Origin: an uncultured Dehalococcoidia bacterium
GTDB lineage: Bacteria > Chloroflexota > Dehalococcoidia > Lucifugimonadales > CATQGZ01
NCBI GenBank assembly: GCA_958295685.1
Contig: OY282365.1
Coordinates: 1,984,001 to 2,048,000, forward strand
DNA: 64,000 nucleotides
Direction of reading: 5' to 3'
Made by a program: the position numbers and the translations under genes. The notes below the pieces were generated by a model. It saw only the letters and a program-made list of their open reading frames with translations. It was not told where the DNA came from and made no database searches. Positions 34,829 through 43,523 of this stretch are shown here, in pieces (positions within the stretch are counted from its first letter, which is position 1; every line of letters starts with the position of its first letter).

Positions 34829-35293
34829 TTATGCCGACTGGCCTATGGCGATGAGGGCGACGCCGGTGACGACGAGGACGGCTCCGAGGACGGTTCGGAT
34901 GGTTACTCGTTCCAGGCGTTGGAGGAAGAGGTGGGTCATGACGATGGCCATGAGAGGGAAGGTGCCGGATACCGGGGCCACTAGGACGACGGGGGCTTCG
35001 AGCAGGGCGAGGTGGTAGAAGGCGACGCCCCACACTCCGGCGATTCCGGCGAGGGTCATGTAGGCGTATGATTTTTTGGGGGCCTTCCTGACGTTGCCGT
35101 GTATGGGCCTGGGGATGAAGAGGGCCATTATGATGGTGCCGAACAGGAGGGCGAAGGCGGTGACGGTCATGGGTGAGGCTACGTCGGTGACGGCCTTCTT
35201 GGCGGCTATGGACCCTGCGCCGTAGCTGGCGGCCGCGACGAGCGCGGCGCCATATCCTGCAAGGACGCGGCGGCGCGCCGCTCTGGTGGTCAT
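34829..35293 (-). CDS. EamA-family half transporter, second half
   Basis: The 154-residue protein has about five hydrophobic segments and ends in a typical EamA half (L-E-A-P-V-V-L-V-A-P-V-S-G-T-F-P-L, then L-G-A-V-L-V-V-T-G-V-A-L-I). Its ATG overlaps the stop of the upstream half by 4 nt (ATGA), so the halves are translated together. A full EamA (DMT) carrier has ten segments in one chain; here it is two genes. Inner membrane; substrate unknown. Confidence 0.82.
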   Translation of the reverse strand: MTTRAARRRVLAGYGAALVAAASYGAGSIAAKKAVTDVASPMTVTAFALLFGTIIMALFIPRPIHGNVRKAPKKSYAYMTLAGIAGVWGVAFYHLALLEAPVVLVAPVSGTFPLMAIVMTHLFLQRLERVTIRTVLGAVLVVTGVALIAIGQSA

Positions 35294-35712
35294 CTCTGGT
35301 AGACGGTCAGGACGATGCCGCCGGTGATCGACGCCGCGCCGAGGAGTGTGAGGAGGTCGAGCGATTCGCCGAGGATGACGACCGCTAGGGTCATGGCGAA
35401 CAGTGGGGCCGCGGCGACTATGGTGCTGGCCTTCGCCACGCCGGTGAGTCTCACGCTCAGGTAGTTGAACATGCGGCCCAGGGGGAAGTTGAGCAATCCG
35501 ACGAGGAAAAGCCATCCCAGGGCAGTGGCGCCGAGTCCTACGATCTCTCCGGGGTGGAGTGCGGCGGCTATGGCCATCGCCGCGGCTGCGCTGACGGCGA
35601 GGGAGATCAGGGTGGCGAACTGGGGGGACATGTTCTGGAGGCCGACCCGGGCGAACACGGCGCCGGAGCCGAAGCCGAGGGCTGCCAGCAGAGCCAGGAT
35701 GACGCCGGTCAT
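35290..35712 (-). CDS. EamA-family half transporter, first half
   Basis: The 140-residue protein opens M-T-G-V-I-L-A-L-L-A-A-L-G-F-G-S-G-A-V with five hydrophobic segments and ends T-G-G-I-V-L-T-V-Y-Q-R, one EamA repeat. It is coupled by an ATGA overlap to the second half downstream, and its own ATG overlaps the end of the small upstream frame in the same way. Such pairs probably form antiparallel heterodimers. Confidence 0.82.
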   Translation of the reverse strand: MTGVILALLAALGFGSGAVFARVGLQNMSPQFATLISLAVSAAAAMAIAAALHPGEIVGLGATALGWLFLVGLLNFPLGRMFNYLSVRLTGVAKASTIVAAAPLFAMTLAVVILGESLDLLTLLGAASITGGIVLTVYQR

Positions 35713-35891
35713 CGGGCTGGGACGGGAGGGGCGGGCGCGAGGATGGGCTGGGAGACGGCGCGTCCGGCGGCGGCGGTTTCTTCGCGGCGGCGTTCGGGGT
35801 GGGGCATCATGACGAGGGCGTTACGGGTCATGGCTGCGGCATTCCAGATGCCCTTCCCTGAGTAGTCCATTTCGTTCGACCTTTGTTCCAA
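35709..35891 (-). CDS. Small ORF resembling a purQ-type C-terminal remnant
   Basis: This 60-codon frame contains V-M-M-P-H-P-E-R-R, the same His-Glu motif as the end of PurQ (G-M-M-P-H-P-E-R), but the rest does not align. It overlaps the first EamA gene by ATGA. It could be the worn end of a glutamine amidotransferase gene or a chance frame. Low confidence. Confidence 0.3.
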   Translation of the reverse strand: MEQRSNEMDYSGKGIWNAAAMTRNALVMMPHPERRREETAAAGRAVSQPILAPAPPVPAR

Positions 35892-36166
35892 TCAGCTTTG
35901 GGCGGCGTTGGCGCGTCGGCGGCACACGGACGATGCGTGAACGAGCGGCGGCGTAGTCCGTACGGATGCGGTGATAGTATATGCCTCGTGAAGCCTCTCA
36001 TGGAAGATGGGCCACTCGAACGGGCCGTCCTCAATCCACCCGGCAGTCGTTCCCGCGCGGCAGCAGGAACTTCGACAACCGCCCGATCCACGTAACGGAG
36101 CATCTCTTTCTGGTAGAGCGGGGGTGAGGGGCGGGTGTTGTCCAGCCCCAACATCGGACAGAGCCG
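35892..36166. other. Stretch with no recognisable gene
   Basis: Overlapping short frames on the minus strand show no known protein. A segment near 36118-36140 resembles the common P-L-T-P-A-L-P-E interspersed repeat translation. No promoter, tRNA or strong hairpin was seen. Confidence 0.4.
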
Positions 36167-37585
36167 TCAGGGCGAGGTTGGAGACTCGGCGCACTTCTCC
36201 TCAATTGGCTTGACGGCTTCTCTGAAGCCGGTGACGTACCATTGGGCGGTGATGGTCGTTCCGTCTTTTTTCATGACCCTCGCCACCAATCGGTCCGCAG
36301 ATTTCATCTCTGAGATGAACCAGTTTCGTAAAGGTGTAGTTTCATCACCTACCCACAACCCTATTACCCCATCTTTGGGGGCCCAAGCATCCTCTCGTGC
36401 TTCAGCGTCGTCAAATCGTATGGAGACTGACGGTTCATAGCCGGCCTTGTCGTCCGGTAGGACGATGATGTAGACCGCCAGCCCGTTCGGCCAGTCAATG
36501 TATGATCCAGAAGCGCACCTGACTTCCAACAAAGCATCTTCAACAGTCCCACCCACATAGTCGAATGACCACAAGTAAACACCGACCCGTTGGTGTCCAG
36601 TCATTTGACGCCACGCGCCCGCAGGACACTTCTCTTCGACAGGCTTCATGGAGTCTCTGAATCCGGCAACATTCCATTGGGCGGTGATGGTTGTATCGTC
36701 GTATCGCCGGACTCTTGCCGCCACTGTGGTGGCAGACTTCAGCTCCACGATAATTGAGTAGTAGTCCGTGAGTGCGAATGTCGACCGGCGAGTCGTCGAT
36801 AACGACCAAGTATCTCTTTGGACTTCCGCGGCGTCAAAGCGTATGTCGACTGTTGGTTCATAACTATCAGTCAGGGCTGCCTGCTCAGAAACAAGCTCGT
36901 CGTCCCATGCGATGAATACCTCCAGTCCATTTTGCGCATCGACAGATGATCCATAGGTACACCTGATATACAACCTAGCCTCTTCTCCGGTTGCATCGGC
37001 ATAGTTGGATGATAAGTCGAATGATGTAAGGCGAATACCGACATGCCGCCGATCGGTCAAAGGATCGGGCGGATTCGTAAACTGCTCCCAGGCACCGACA
37101 AAGGGTGTGGGCGTGATTGTTGGAGTAGGTGTCTTGGTGGATGTGGGCGTGATCGTAGGGGTGTTGGTCGGCATAGGTGTGGGTGTGATCGTAGGGGTGT
37201 TGGTCGGTGTAGGTACAGGCGTAGGGGTGTTGGTCGGCGTTGGAGTAGGAGTAGGAGTAGGCGTGTTGGTGGGCGTGGGTACAGGCGTGGGGGTGTTGGT
37301 GGGCGTGGGAGTAGGGGTAGGCGTGTTGGTGGGTGTGGGTACAGGCGTGGGGGTGTTGGTGGGCGTGGGAGTAGGGGTAGGCGTGTTGGTGGGTGTGGGT
37401 ACAGGCGTGGGGGTGTTGGTGGGTGTCGGTGTAGGAGTGGTGGTCGGTGTAGGGACAGGCGTGTCGGTGGGCGTAGGAGTCGGAGTTGGAGAGGGCGTGT
37501 CGGTGCAGCCGATAGAGAGCAGCAGGAACATAGCGGCAAGGATCAGGACGGGCAACGGCGCGGAACGAACGCTTAGTCGGCTCAA
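36167..37585 (-). CDS. T-P-rich surface lipoprotein with two-part C-terminal domain (lipoprotein 3)
   Basis: The 472-residue protein has the same signal (V-L-I-L-A-A-M-F-L-L-L-S-I-G-C-T-D-T-P) and T-P-x-P-T-N-T-P linker as lipoproteins 1 and 2. The linker covers about residues 28-165. Instead of LRRs it carries two similar domains of about 130 residues, each with a Cys pair and ending in T-I-T-A-Q-W-x-V-x-G-F-R-x-x-x-K-P-x-E-E-K-C. I do not recognise the domain. The start is a TTG (37585) equivalent to that of the other two copies, preceded by AAGGGGG. Likely anchored on the cell surface. Confidence 0.72.
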   Translation of the reverse strand: MSRLSVRSAPLPVLILAAMFLLLSIGCTDTPSPTPTPTPTDTPVPTPTTTPTPTPTNTPTPVPTPTNTPTPTPTPTNTPTPVPTPTNTPTPTPTPTNTPTPVPTPTNTPTPTPTPTPTNTPTPVPTPTNTPTITPTPMPTNTPTITPTSTKTPTPTITPTPFVGAWEQFTNPPDPLTDRRHVGIRLTSFDLSSNYADATGEEARLYIRCTYGSSVDAQNGLEVFIAWDDELVSEQAALTDSYEPTVDIRFDAAEVQRDTWSLSTTRRSTFALTDYYSIIVELKSATTVAARVRRYDDTTITAQWNVAGFRDSMKPVEEKCPAGAWRQMTGHQRVGVYLWSFDYVGGTVEDALLEVRCASGSYIDWPNGLAVYIIVLPDDKAGYEPSVSIRFDDAEAREDAWAPKDGVIGLWVGDETTPLRNWFISEMKSADRLVARVMKKDGTTITAQWYVTGFREAVKPIEEKCAESPTSP

Positions 37586-37648
37586 CAGGAACCCCCTTGC
37601 GGCATTGGGACGGCGCTTATCACAGTCACCTTCCTGCTGAACACACAA

Positions 37649-37667
37649 GGGGGCGCGATGCGCCCCC
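37649..37667 (-). terminator. Strong hairpin upstream of lipoprotein 3
   Basis: GGGGGCGC-GAT-GCGCCCCC forms a perfect 8-bp GC stem, followed on the minus strand by TTGTGTGTT. It lies between the promoter and the start codon of lipoprotein 3, so it may be an attenuator rather than a terminator of the upstream gene. Confidence 0.5.
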
Positions 37668-37684
37668 GTTACTGTGGTGAGGCA

Positions 37685-37714
37685 ATGCTACTCAGACACG
37701 AGGTGGGATGTCAA
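37685..37714 (-). promoter_or_regulatory. Promoter of lipoprotein 3 (duplicated copy)
   Basis: TTGACA (37714-37709), an 18-nt spacer and TAGCAT (37690-37685). The same sequence recurs before lipoproteins 1 and 2. Confidence 0.55.
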
Positions 37715-37733
37715 ACGCCGGCGGGTTGATCAT

Positions 37734-37812
37734 CCCGCCGCATGTGCTATCGCGGATTGGAAGATGATCTGTCCGTCGGTGGCGCCGAGTATTTGTTCGC
37801 AGCAGCGTTCTC
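37734..37812 (-). pseudogene. Duplicated 3' end of purQ (copy 2)
   Basis: These 79 nt match the last codons of purQ (G-A-T-D-G-R-I-I-F-Q-S-A-I-A-H-A-A-G) at nucleotides 43529-43607 with a few changes. The upstream part of the gene is missing, replaced by about 100 nt of unknown origin leading back to the end of lipoprotein 2. The frame no longer encodes a functional amidotransferase. The whole 37586-37917 gap is a duplicated block: hairpin, promoter, purQ tail. Confidence 0.8.
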
Positions 37813-37917
37813 GTTTCGTTCAACAACGAGGGTTTCATACCGACGGACAGGATGCGCGAGATGTTGAAGGACCTGGGTTCCGTCGGGTGTGTCCAGCCCG
37901 GCACTCATAGTCGTCCT

Positions 37918-39696
37918 TTATTCGCAGAGAGACAGCCGAAGCTGGTGGAGATCATTCCACGGCACGTTTCTCAGGTGAACGGGTATGCATCCGGTCAGCT
38001 TGTTCCCTCTGAGGAATAGGTCTGTCAGGTTGGCGAGTCTGCCAAGTTCCGGCGGTATCTCCCCGCTCAGCAAGTTCCAACCGAGGTTCAGTCCTCTCAG
38101 GTTGGCGAGGTTGCCAAGTTCCGATGGCATCTCCCCGCTCAATTGATTGTCGTAGAGCAGCAGCCATGTCAGACTCTCCAGTCTGCCAATCTCCGATGGT
38201 ATCTCCCCGCTCAGCTGGTTGTCATAGAGCGTCAAGGTTTCAAGGTTGGCGAGGCTGCGGAGTTCCGGCGGTATCTCCCCGCTCAACTGGTTTCCATGGA
38301 GGTTCAGTCCTCTCAGGTTGGCGAGGTCGCCAAGTTCCGGCGGTATCTCCCCGCTCAACTGGTTTCCATGGAGGTCCAGCCATGTCAGACTGGAGAGGCT
38401 GCCGAGTTCCGGCGGTATCTCCCCGCTCAGCGAGTTCCGACCGAGGTCCAGTTCTGTCAGGTTGGCGAGGCTGCCAAGTTCCGGCGGTATCTCCCCGCTC
38501 AACTGGTTGTTACTGAGGAATAGTTCTGTCAGGTTGGCGAGGCTGCCAAGTTCCGGTGGTATCTCCCCGCTCAACTGGTTGTTACTGAGGAATAGTTCTG
38601 TCAGGTTGGCGAGGCTGCCAAGTTCCGGCGGTATCTCCCCGCTCAACTGGTTGTTACTGAGGAATAGTTCTGTCAGGTTGGCGAGGCTGCCAAGTTCCGG
38701 CGGTATCTCCCCGCTCAACTGGTTCCCTCCGAGGTTCAACGACGTCAGGTTGGCGAGGCTGCGGAGTTCCGTCGGTATCTCCCCGCTCAACTGGTTCCCA
38801 TAGAGCGACAGGGTTTCAAGGTTGGCGAGGCTGCGGAGTTCCGTCGGTATCTCTCCGCTCAGCTGGTTCCAATCGAGGTTCAGTTCTGTCAGGTTGGCGA
38901 GGCTGCCAAGTTCCGGCGGTATCCCCCCGCTCAGCTGGTTCCTTTTGAGGTTCAACGACGTTAGGTTGGCGAGGTTGCCAAGTTCTGGCGGTATCCCCCC
39001 GCTCAGCTGGTTCCAACCGAGGTCCAGTTCTGTCAGGTTGGTGAGGCCGCCAAGTTCCGGCGGTATCTCCCCTTTCAATTGATTCGCCGTGAGTTCCAAA
39101 CGAGTGACCCGTCCACTGCCGTCGGTGGTGACGCCATGCCACTGGTCTATTGGTAGATCGCTCAACCAGTTTGTGGCGATTCTCCAGCGTGCGCCGCGCG
39201 TGGCATCGTAGAACGTGATCAGCACGTCCCTGTCAGGACTAGGCGTGGGGGTGTTGGTCGGCGTTGGAGTAGGTGTAGGCGTGTTGGTGGGTGTAGGTAC
39301 AGGCGTGGGGGTGTTGGTGGGTGTTGGAGTAGGAGTAGAGGTGTTGGTGGGTGTGGGTACAGGCGTGGGGGTGTTGGTGGGCGTGGGAGTAGGCGTGGGG
39401 GTGTTGGTGGGCGTGGGAGTAGGCGTGGGGGTGTTGGTGGGCGTGGGAGTAGGAGTAGGGGTGTTGGTGGGTGTGGGTACAGGCGTGGGGGTGTTGGTGG
39501 GTGTGGGTACAGGCGTGGGGGTGTTGGTGGGCGTTGGAGTAGGGGTAGGGGTGTTGGTGGGTGTGGGTACAGGCGTGGGGGTGTCAGTGGGTGTCGGAGT
39601 AGGGGTAGGCGTGTCGGTGCAGCCGATAGAGAGCAGCAGGAACATAGCGGCAAGGATCAGGACGGACAACACGGGCCGAACGCTTTGCCGGCTCAA
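37918..39696 (-). CDS. T-P-rich LRR surface lipoprotein (lipoprotein 2)
   Basis: This 592-residue protein has a lipoprotein-type signal (L-L-L-S-I-G-C), a T-P-x-P-T-N-T-P linker to about residue 150, then R-D-V-L-I-T-F-Y-D-A-T-R-G-A-R-W. Sixteen leucine-rich repeats of 24 residues follow (L-x-x-L-x-L-x-x-N-Q-L-S-G-E-I-P-P-E-L-G, the plant-like type), three of them identical. It closes with a short cap containing C-I-P-V-H-L-R-N-V-P and a final Cys. The start is a TTG (39696) with AAGGGGG upstream. LRRs of this kind bind proteins or glycans, so adhesion is likely but inferred. It is part of a tandem duplication with lipoproteins 1 and 3. Confidence 0.85.
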   Translation of the reverse strand: MSRQSVRPVLSVLILAAMFLLLSIGCTDTPTPTPTPTDTPTPVPTPTNTPTPTPTPTNTPTPVPTPTNTPTPVPTPTNTPTPTPTPTNTPTPTPTPTNTPTPTPTPTNTPTPVPTPTNTSTPTPTPTNTPTPVPTPTNTPTPTPTPTNTPTPSPDRDVLITFYDATRGARWRIATNWLSDLPIDQWHGVTTDGSGRVTRLELTANQLKGEIPPELGGLTNLTELDLGWNQLSGGIPPELGNLANLTSLNLKRNQLSGGIPPELGSLANLTELNLDWNQLSGEIPTELRSLANLETLSLYGNQLSGEIPTELRSLANLTSLNLGGNQLSGEIPPELGSLANLTELFLSNNQLSGEIPPELGSLANLTELFLSNNQLSGEIPPELGSLANLTELFLSNNQLSGEIPPELGSLANLTELDLGRNSLSGEIPPELGSLSSLTWLDLHGNQLSGEIPPELGDLANLRGLNLHGNQLSGEIPPELRSLANLETLTLYDNQLSGEIPSEIGRLESLTWLLLYDNQLSGEMPSELGNLANLRGLNLGWNLLSGEIPPELGRLANLTDLFLRGNKLTGCIPVHLRNVPWNDLHQLRLSLCE

Positions 39697-39778
39697 CGGG
39701 AACCCCCTTGCGGCATTGGGACGGCGCTTACCACTACTTGCCGATTCAGCGTAGTAAGCAGTTGACTGTGGTGAGGCA

Positions 39779-39808
39779 ATGCTATTCAGACACGAGGTGG
39801 GATGTCAA
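39779..39808 (-). promoter_or_regulatory. Promoter of lipoprotein 2
   Basis: TTGACA (39808-39803), 18-nt spacer and TAGCAT (39784-39779), identical to the lipoprotein 1 promoter. Confidence 0.55.
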
Positions 39809-39824
39809 ACGCCGGTGGGTTGAT

Positions 39825-39911
39825 CATCCCGCCGCATGTGCTATCGCGGATTGGAAGATGATCTGTCCGTCGGTGGCGCCCAGTATTTGTTCGCAGCAGC
39901 GTTCGGGGTGC
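39825..39911 (-). pseudogene. Duplicated 3' end of purQ (copy 1)
   Basis: This 87-nt stretch matches the end of purQ at about 43529-43614 and carries the same junction as the copy at 37734, extended by a few bases (C-G-T-T-C-G-G-G-G-T-G). Beyond it lies about 110 nt shared only by the two copies. The gap 39697-40029 therefore consists of promoter, purQ tail and this shared spacer, with no intact gene. Confidence 0.8.
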
Positions 39912-40029
39912 GCCCTTTCTTCTCGTTTCGTTCAACAACGAGGGTTTCATCCCAACGGACAGGATGCGCGAGACGTTGAAGGACCTGGGTTCCGTCGGGC
40001 GTGTCCAGCCCGGCACTCATAGTCGTCCT

Positions 40030-43000
40030 TTATTCGCAGAGAGACAGCCGAAGCTGGTGGAGATCATTCCTCGGCACGTTTCTCAGGTGAACGGGTATGC
40101 ATCCGGTCAACTTGTTCCCTCTGAGCAATAGGGTCTCCAGGTTGGTGAGGCTGCCAAGTTCCGGCGGTATCTCCCCGCTCAACTGGTTGTTACTGAGGAA
40201 CAGTCCTCTCAGGTTGGCGAGGCTGCGGAGTTCCGTCGGTATCTCCCCGCTCAACTGGTTCTCATTGAGCGACAGGGTTTCAAGGTTGGCGAGGTTGCCA
40301 AGTTCCGGCGGTATCTCTCCGCTCAATGAGTTCACGTAGAGGTTCAGTTCTGTCAGGTTGGCGAGGCTGCCAAGTTCCGGCGGTATCTCCCCGCTCAGCT
40401 TGTTCTGATAGAGCGTCAGGGTTTCAAGGTTGGCGAGGTTGCCAAGTTCTGGCGGTATCTCTCCGCTCAGCTGGTTCCCTCCGAGACCCAACGACGTTAG
40501 GTTGGCGAGGTTGCCAAGTTCCGGCGGTATCTCCCCGCTCAATGAGTTCGTTTCGAGGTCCAGTCCTCTCAGGTTGGCGAGGTTGCCAAGTTCCGGCGGT
40601 ATCTCCCCGCTCAGCGAGTTCCAACCGAGGTCCAGTCCTCTCAGGTTGGCGAGTCTGCCTATCTCAGATGGTATCTCCCCGCTCAATGAGTTCACGTAGA
40701 GGTTCAGTTGTGTCAGGTTGGCGAGTCTGCCAAGTTCCGGCGGTGTCTCCCCGCTCAGCGAGTTCCAACCGAGGTTCAGTTCTGTCAGGTTGGCGAGGCT
40801 GCCGAGTTCCGGCGGTATCCCCCCGCTCAACTGGTTGTTACTGAGGAATAGTTGTGTCAGGTTGGCGAGGCTGCCAAGTTCCGGCGGTATCTCCCCGCTC
40901 AGCTTGTTCCAACTGAGGTTCAGTTCTCTCAGGTTGGCGAGGTTGCCAAGTTCCGGCGGTATCTCCCCGCTCAGCTTGTTTAACTGGAGCGTCAGGGTTT
41001 CAAGGTTGGCGAGGCTGCCAAGTTCCGATGGTATCTCCCCGCTCAGCTGGTTCCAACCGAGGTTCAGTTGTGTCAGGTTGGCGAGTCTGCCAAGTTCCGG
41101 CGGTATCCCCCCGCTCAGCTGGTTCCCTTTGAGGCTCAACGACGTTAGGTTGGCGAGGTTGCCAAGTTCCGATGGTATCTCTCCGCTCAACTGGTTGTCG
41201 TAGAGCAGCAGCCATGTCAGACTCTCCAGTCTGCCAATCTCCGATGGTATCTCTCCGCTCAACTGGTTGTCGTAGAGCAGCAGCCATGTCAGACTCTCCA
41301 GTCTGCCAATCTCCGATGGTATCTCCCCGCTCAGCGAGTTCCCACCGAGGTCCAGTTCTGTCAGGTTGGCGAGGCTGCCAAGTTCCGGCGGTATCTCCCC
41401 TTTCAATTGATTCGCCGTGAGTTCCAAACGAGTGACCCGTCCACTGCCGTCGGTGGTGACGCCATGCCACTGGTCTATTGGTAGATCGCTCAACCAGTTT
41501 GTGGCGATTCTCCAGCGTGCGCCGCGCGTGGCATCGTAGAACGTGATCAGCACGTCCCTGTCAGGACTAGGCGTAGGGGTATTGGTCGGTGTTGGTGTAG
41601 GCGTAGGAGTGCTGGTGGGCGTATATTCGCAGAGAGACAGCCGAAGCTGGTGGAGATCATTCCTCGGCACGTTTCTCAGGCCAACGGGTATGCATCCGGT
41701 CAACTCGTTCCCTCTGAGCAATAAGAACTCTAGGTTGGCGAGTCTGCCCATCTCAGATGGGATCTTCCCTCTCAGATCGTTTAACTGGAGGTCCAGTCCT
41801 GTCAGGTTGGAGAGGCTGCCAAGTTCCGGCGGTATCTCCCCGCTCAGCGAGTTCCGACCGAGGAACAGTTGTGTCAGGTTAGCGAGGCTGCCAAGTTCCG
41901 GCGGTATCTCCCCGCTCAGCGAGTTCCAATCGAGGTCCAGTCTTCTCAGGTTGGCGAGGTTGCCAAGTTCCGGCGGTATCTCCCCGCTCAACTGGTTGTC
42001 ACTGAGGAATAAGGTCTCTAGGTTGGCGAGGCTGCCAAGTTCCGGCGGTATCTCCCCGCTCAATGAGTTCACGTAGAGGTTCAGTTCTGTCAGGTTGGAG
42101 AGTCTGCCAAGTTCCGGCGGTATCTCCCCGCTCAATGAGTTCCCTCCGAGGTTCAACGACGTTAGGTTGGCGAGGTTGCCAAGTTCCGGCGGTATCTCTC
42201 CGCTCAACTGGGTCCCTTCGAGGTTCAGTTCTGTCAGGTTGGAGAGTCTGCCAAGTTCCGGCAGTATCTCCCCGCTCAGTTGGTTGCCATTGAGGAATAG
42301 TTCTGTCAGGTTGGAGAGGCCGCCAAGTTCCGGCGGTATCTCCCCGCTCAGCAAGTTCCAACCGAGGTTCAGTCCTCTCAGGTTGGCGAGGTTGCCAAGT
42401 TCCGGCGGTATCTCCCCGCTCAACTGGTTGTTACTGAGGAACAGTCCTCTCAGGTTGGCGAGGCTGCCGAGTTCCGGCGGTATCTCCCCGCTCAACTGGT
42501 TCTCATTGAGCGACAGGGTTTCAAGGTTGGCGAGGTTGCCAAGTTCCGGCGGTATCTCTCCGCTCAGCTGGTTCCAATCGAGGTTCAGTTCTGTCAGGTT
42601 GGCGAGGCTGCCAAGTTCCGGCGGTATCCCCCCGCTCAGCTGGTTCCTTTTGAGGTTCAACGACGTTAGGTTGGCGAGGTTGCCAAGTTCTGGCGGTATC
42701 CCCCCGCTCAGCTGGTTCCAACCGAGGTCCAGTTCTGTCAGGTTGGCGAGGCTGCCAAGTTCCGGCGGTATCTCCCCTTTCAATTGATTCGCCGTGAGTT
42801 CCAAACGAGTGACCCGTCCACTGCCGTCGGTGGTGACGCCATGCCACTGGTCTATTGGTAGATCGCTCAACCAGTTTGTGGCGATTCTCCAGCGTGCGCC
42901 GCGCGTGGCATCGTAGAACGTGATCAGCACGTCCCTGTCAGGACTAGGCGTGGGGGTGTTGGTCGGCGTTGGAGTAGGTGTAGGCGTGTTGGTGGGTGTA

Positions 43001-43395
43001 GGTACAGGCGTGGGGGTGTTGGTGGGTGTTGGAGTAGGAGTAGGCGTGTTGGTGGGTGTGGGTACAGGCGTGGGGGTGTTGGTGGGTGTGGGTACAGGCG
43101 TGGGGGTGTTGGTGGGCGTGGGAGTAGGCGTGGGGGTGTTGGTGGGCGTGGGAGTAGGCGTGGGGATGTTGGTGGGCGTGGGAGTAGGAGTAGGGGTGTT
43201 GGTGGGTGTGGGTACAGGCGTGGGGGTGTTGGTCGGTGTCGGTGTAGGCGTGGTGGTCGGTGTAGGGACAGGCGTGTCGGTGGGCGTAGGAGTCGGAGTT
43301 GGAGAGGGCGTGTCGGTGCAGCCGATAGAGAGCAGCAGGAACATAGCGGCAAGGATCAGGACGGGCAACACGGACCGAACGCTTTGCCGGCTCAA
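40030..43395 (-). CDS. T-P-rich double LRR surface lipoprotein (lipoprotein 1)
   Basis: The 1121-residue protein has the same signal and T-P linker as lipoprotein 2, then two complete R-D-V-L-I-T-F-Y-D-A-T-R-G plus LRR blocks, with about 16 and 19 repeats. The blocks are joined by a short second T-P linker. The cap C-I-P-V-G-L-R-N-V-P...L-S-L-C-E occurs both in the middle and at the end, so the gene looks like two former genes fused at about 41620. Start is TTG 43395 with AAGGGGG upstream. Cell-surface adhesion is inferred. The high identity of repeats means assembly collapse or expansion is possible. Confidence 0.85.
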   Translation of the reverse strand: MSRQSVRSVLPVLILAAMFLLLSIGCTDTPSPTPTPTPTDTPVPTPTTTPTPTPTNTPTPVPTPTNTPTPTPTPTNIPTPTPTPTNTPTPTPTPTNTPTPVPTPTNTPTPVPTPTNTPTPTPTPTNTPTPVPTPTNTPTPTPTPTNTPTPSPDRDVLITFYDATRGARWRIATNWLSDLPIDQWHGVTTDGSGRVTRLELTANQLKGEIPPELGSLANLTELDLGWNQLSGGIPPELGNLANLTSLNLKRNQLSGGIPPELGSLANLTELNLDWNQLSGEIPPELGNLANLETLSLNENQLSGEIPPELGSLANLRGLFLSNNQLSGEIPPELGNLANLRGLNLGWNLLSGEIPPELGGLSNLTELFLNGNQLSGEILPELGRLSNLTELNLEGTQLSGEIPPELGNLANLTSLNLGGNSLSGEIPPELGRLSNLTELNLYVNSLSGEIPPELGSLANLETLFLSDNQLSGEIPPELGNLANLRRLDLDWNSLSGEIPPELGSLANLTQLFLGRNSLSGEIPPELGSLSNLTGLDLQLNDLRGKIPSEMGRLANLEFLLLRGNELTGCIPVGLRNVPRNDLHQLRLSLCEYTPTSTPTPTPTPTNTPTPSPDRDVLITFYDATRGARWRIATNWLSDLPIDQWHGVTTDGSGRVTRLELTANQLKGEIPPELGSLANLTELDLGGNSLSGEIPSEIGRLESLTWLLLYDNQLSGEIPSEIGRLESLTWLLLYDNQLSGEIPSELGNLANLTSLSLKGNQLSGGIPPELGRLANLTQLNLGWNQLSGEIPSELGSLANLETLTLQLNKLSGEIPPELGNLANLRELNLSWNKLSGEIPPELGSLANLTQLFLSNNQLSGGIPPELGSLANLTELNLGWNSLSGETPPELGRLANLTQLNLYVNSLSGEIPSEIGRLANLRGLDLGWNSLSGEIPPELGNLANLRGLDLETNSLSGEIPPELGNLANLTSLGLGGNQLSGEIPPELGNLANLETLTLYQNKLSGEIPPELGSLANLTELNLYVNSLSGEIPPELGNLANLETLSLNENQLSGEIPTELRSLANLRGLFLSNNQLSGEIPPELGSLTNLETLLLRGNKLTGCIPVHLRNVPRNDLHQLRLSLCE

Positions 43396-43477
43396 CGGGA
43401 ACCCCCTTGCGGCATTGGGACGGCGCTTACCACTACTTGCCGATTCAGCGTAGTAAGCAGTTGACTGTGGTGAGGCA

Positions 43478-43507
43478 ATGCTATTCAGACACGAGGTGGG
43501 ATGTCAA
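43478..43507 (-). promoter_or_regulatory. Promoter of lipoprotein 1
   Basis: TTGACA (43507-43502), 18-nt spacer, TAGCAT (43483-43478), directly after the purQ stop. A weak hairpin with GTAAG/CTTAC arms lies in the leader. Confidence 0.55.
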
Positions 43508-43523
43508 ACGCCGGTGGGGTTGA

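Noticed and set aside
38124..38803. Plus-strand frames within the LRR lipoprotein genes
   Set aside because: They mirror the 72-bp LRR repeat and have no promoter or ribosome binding site of their own.
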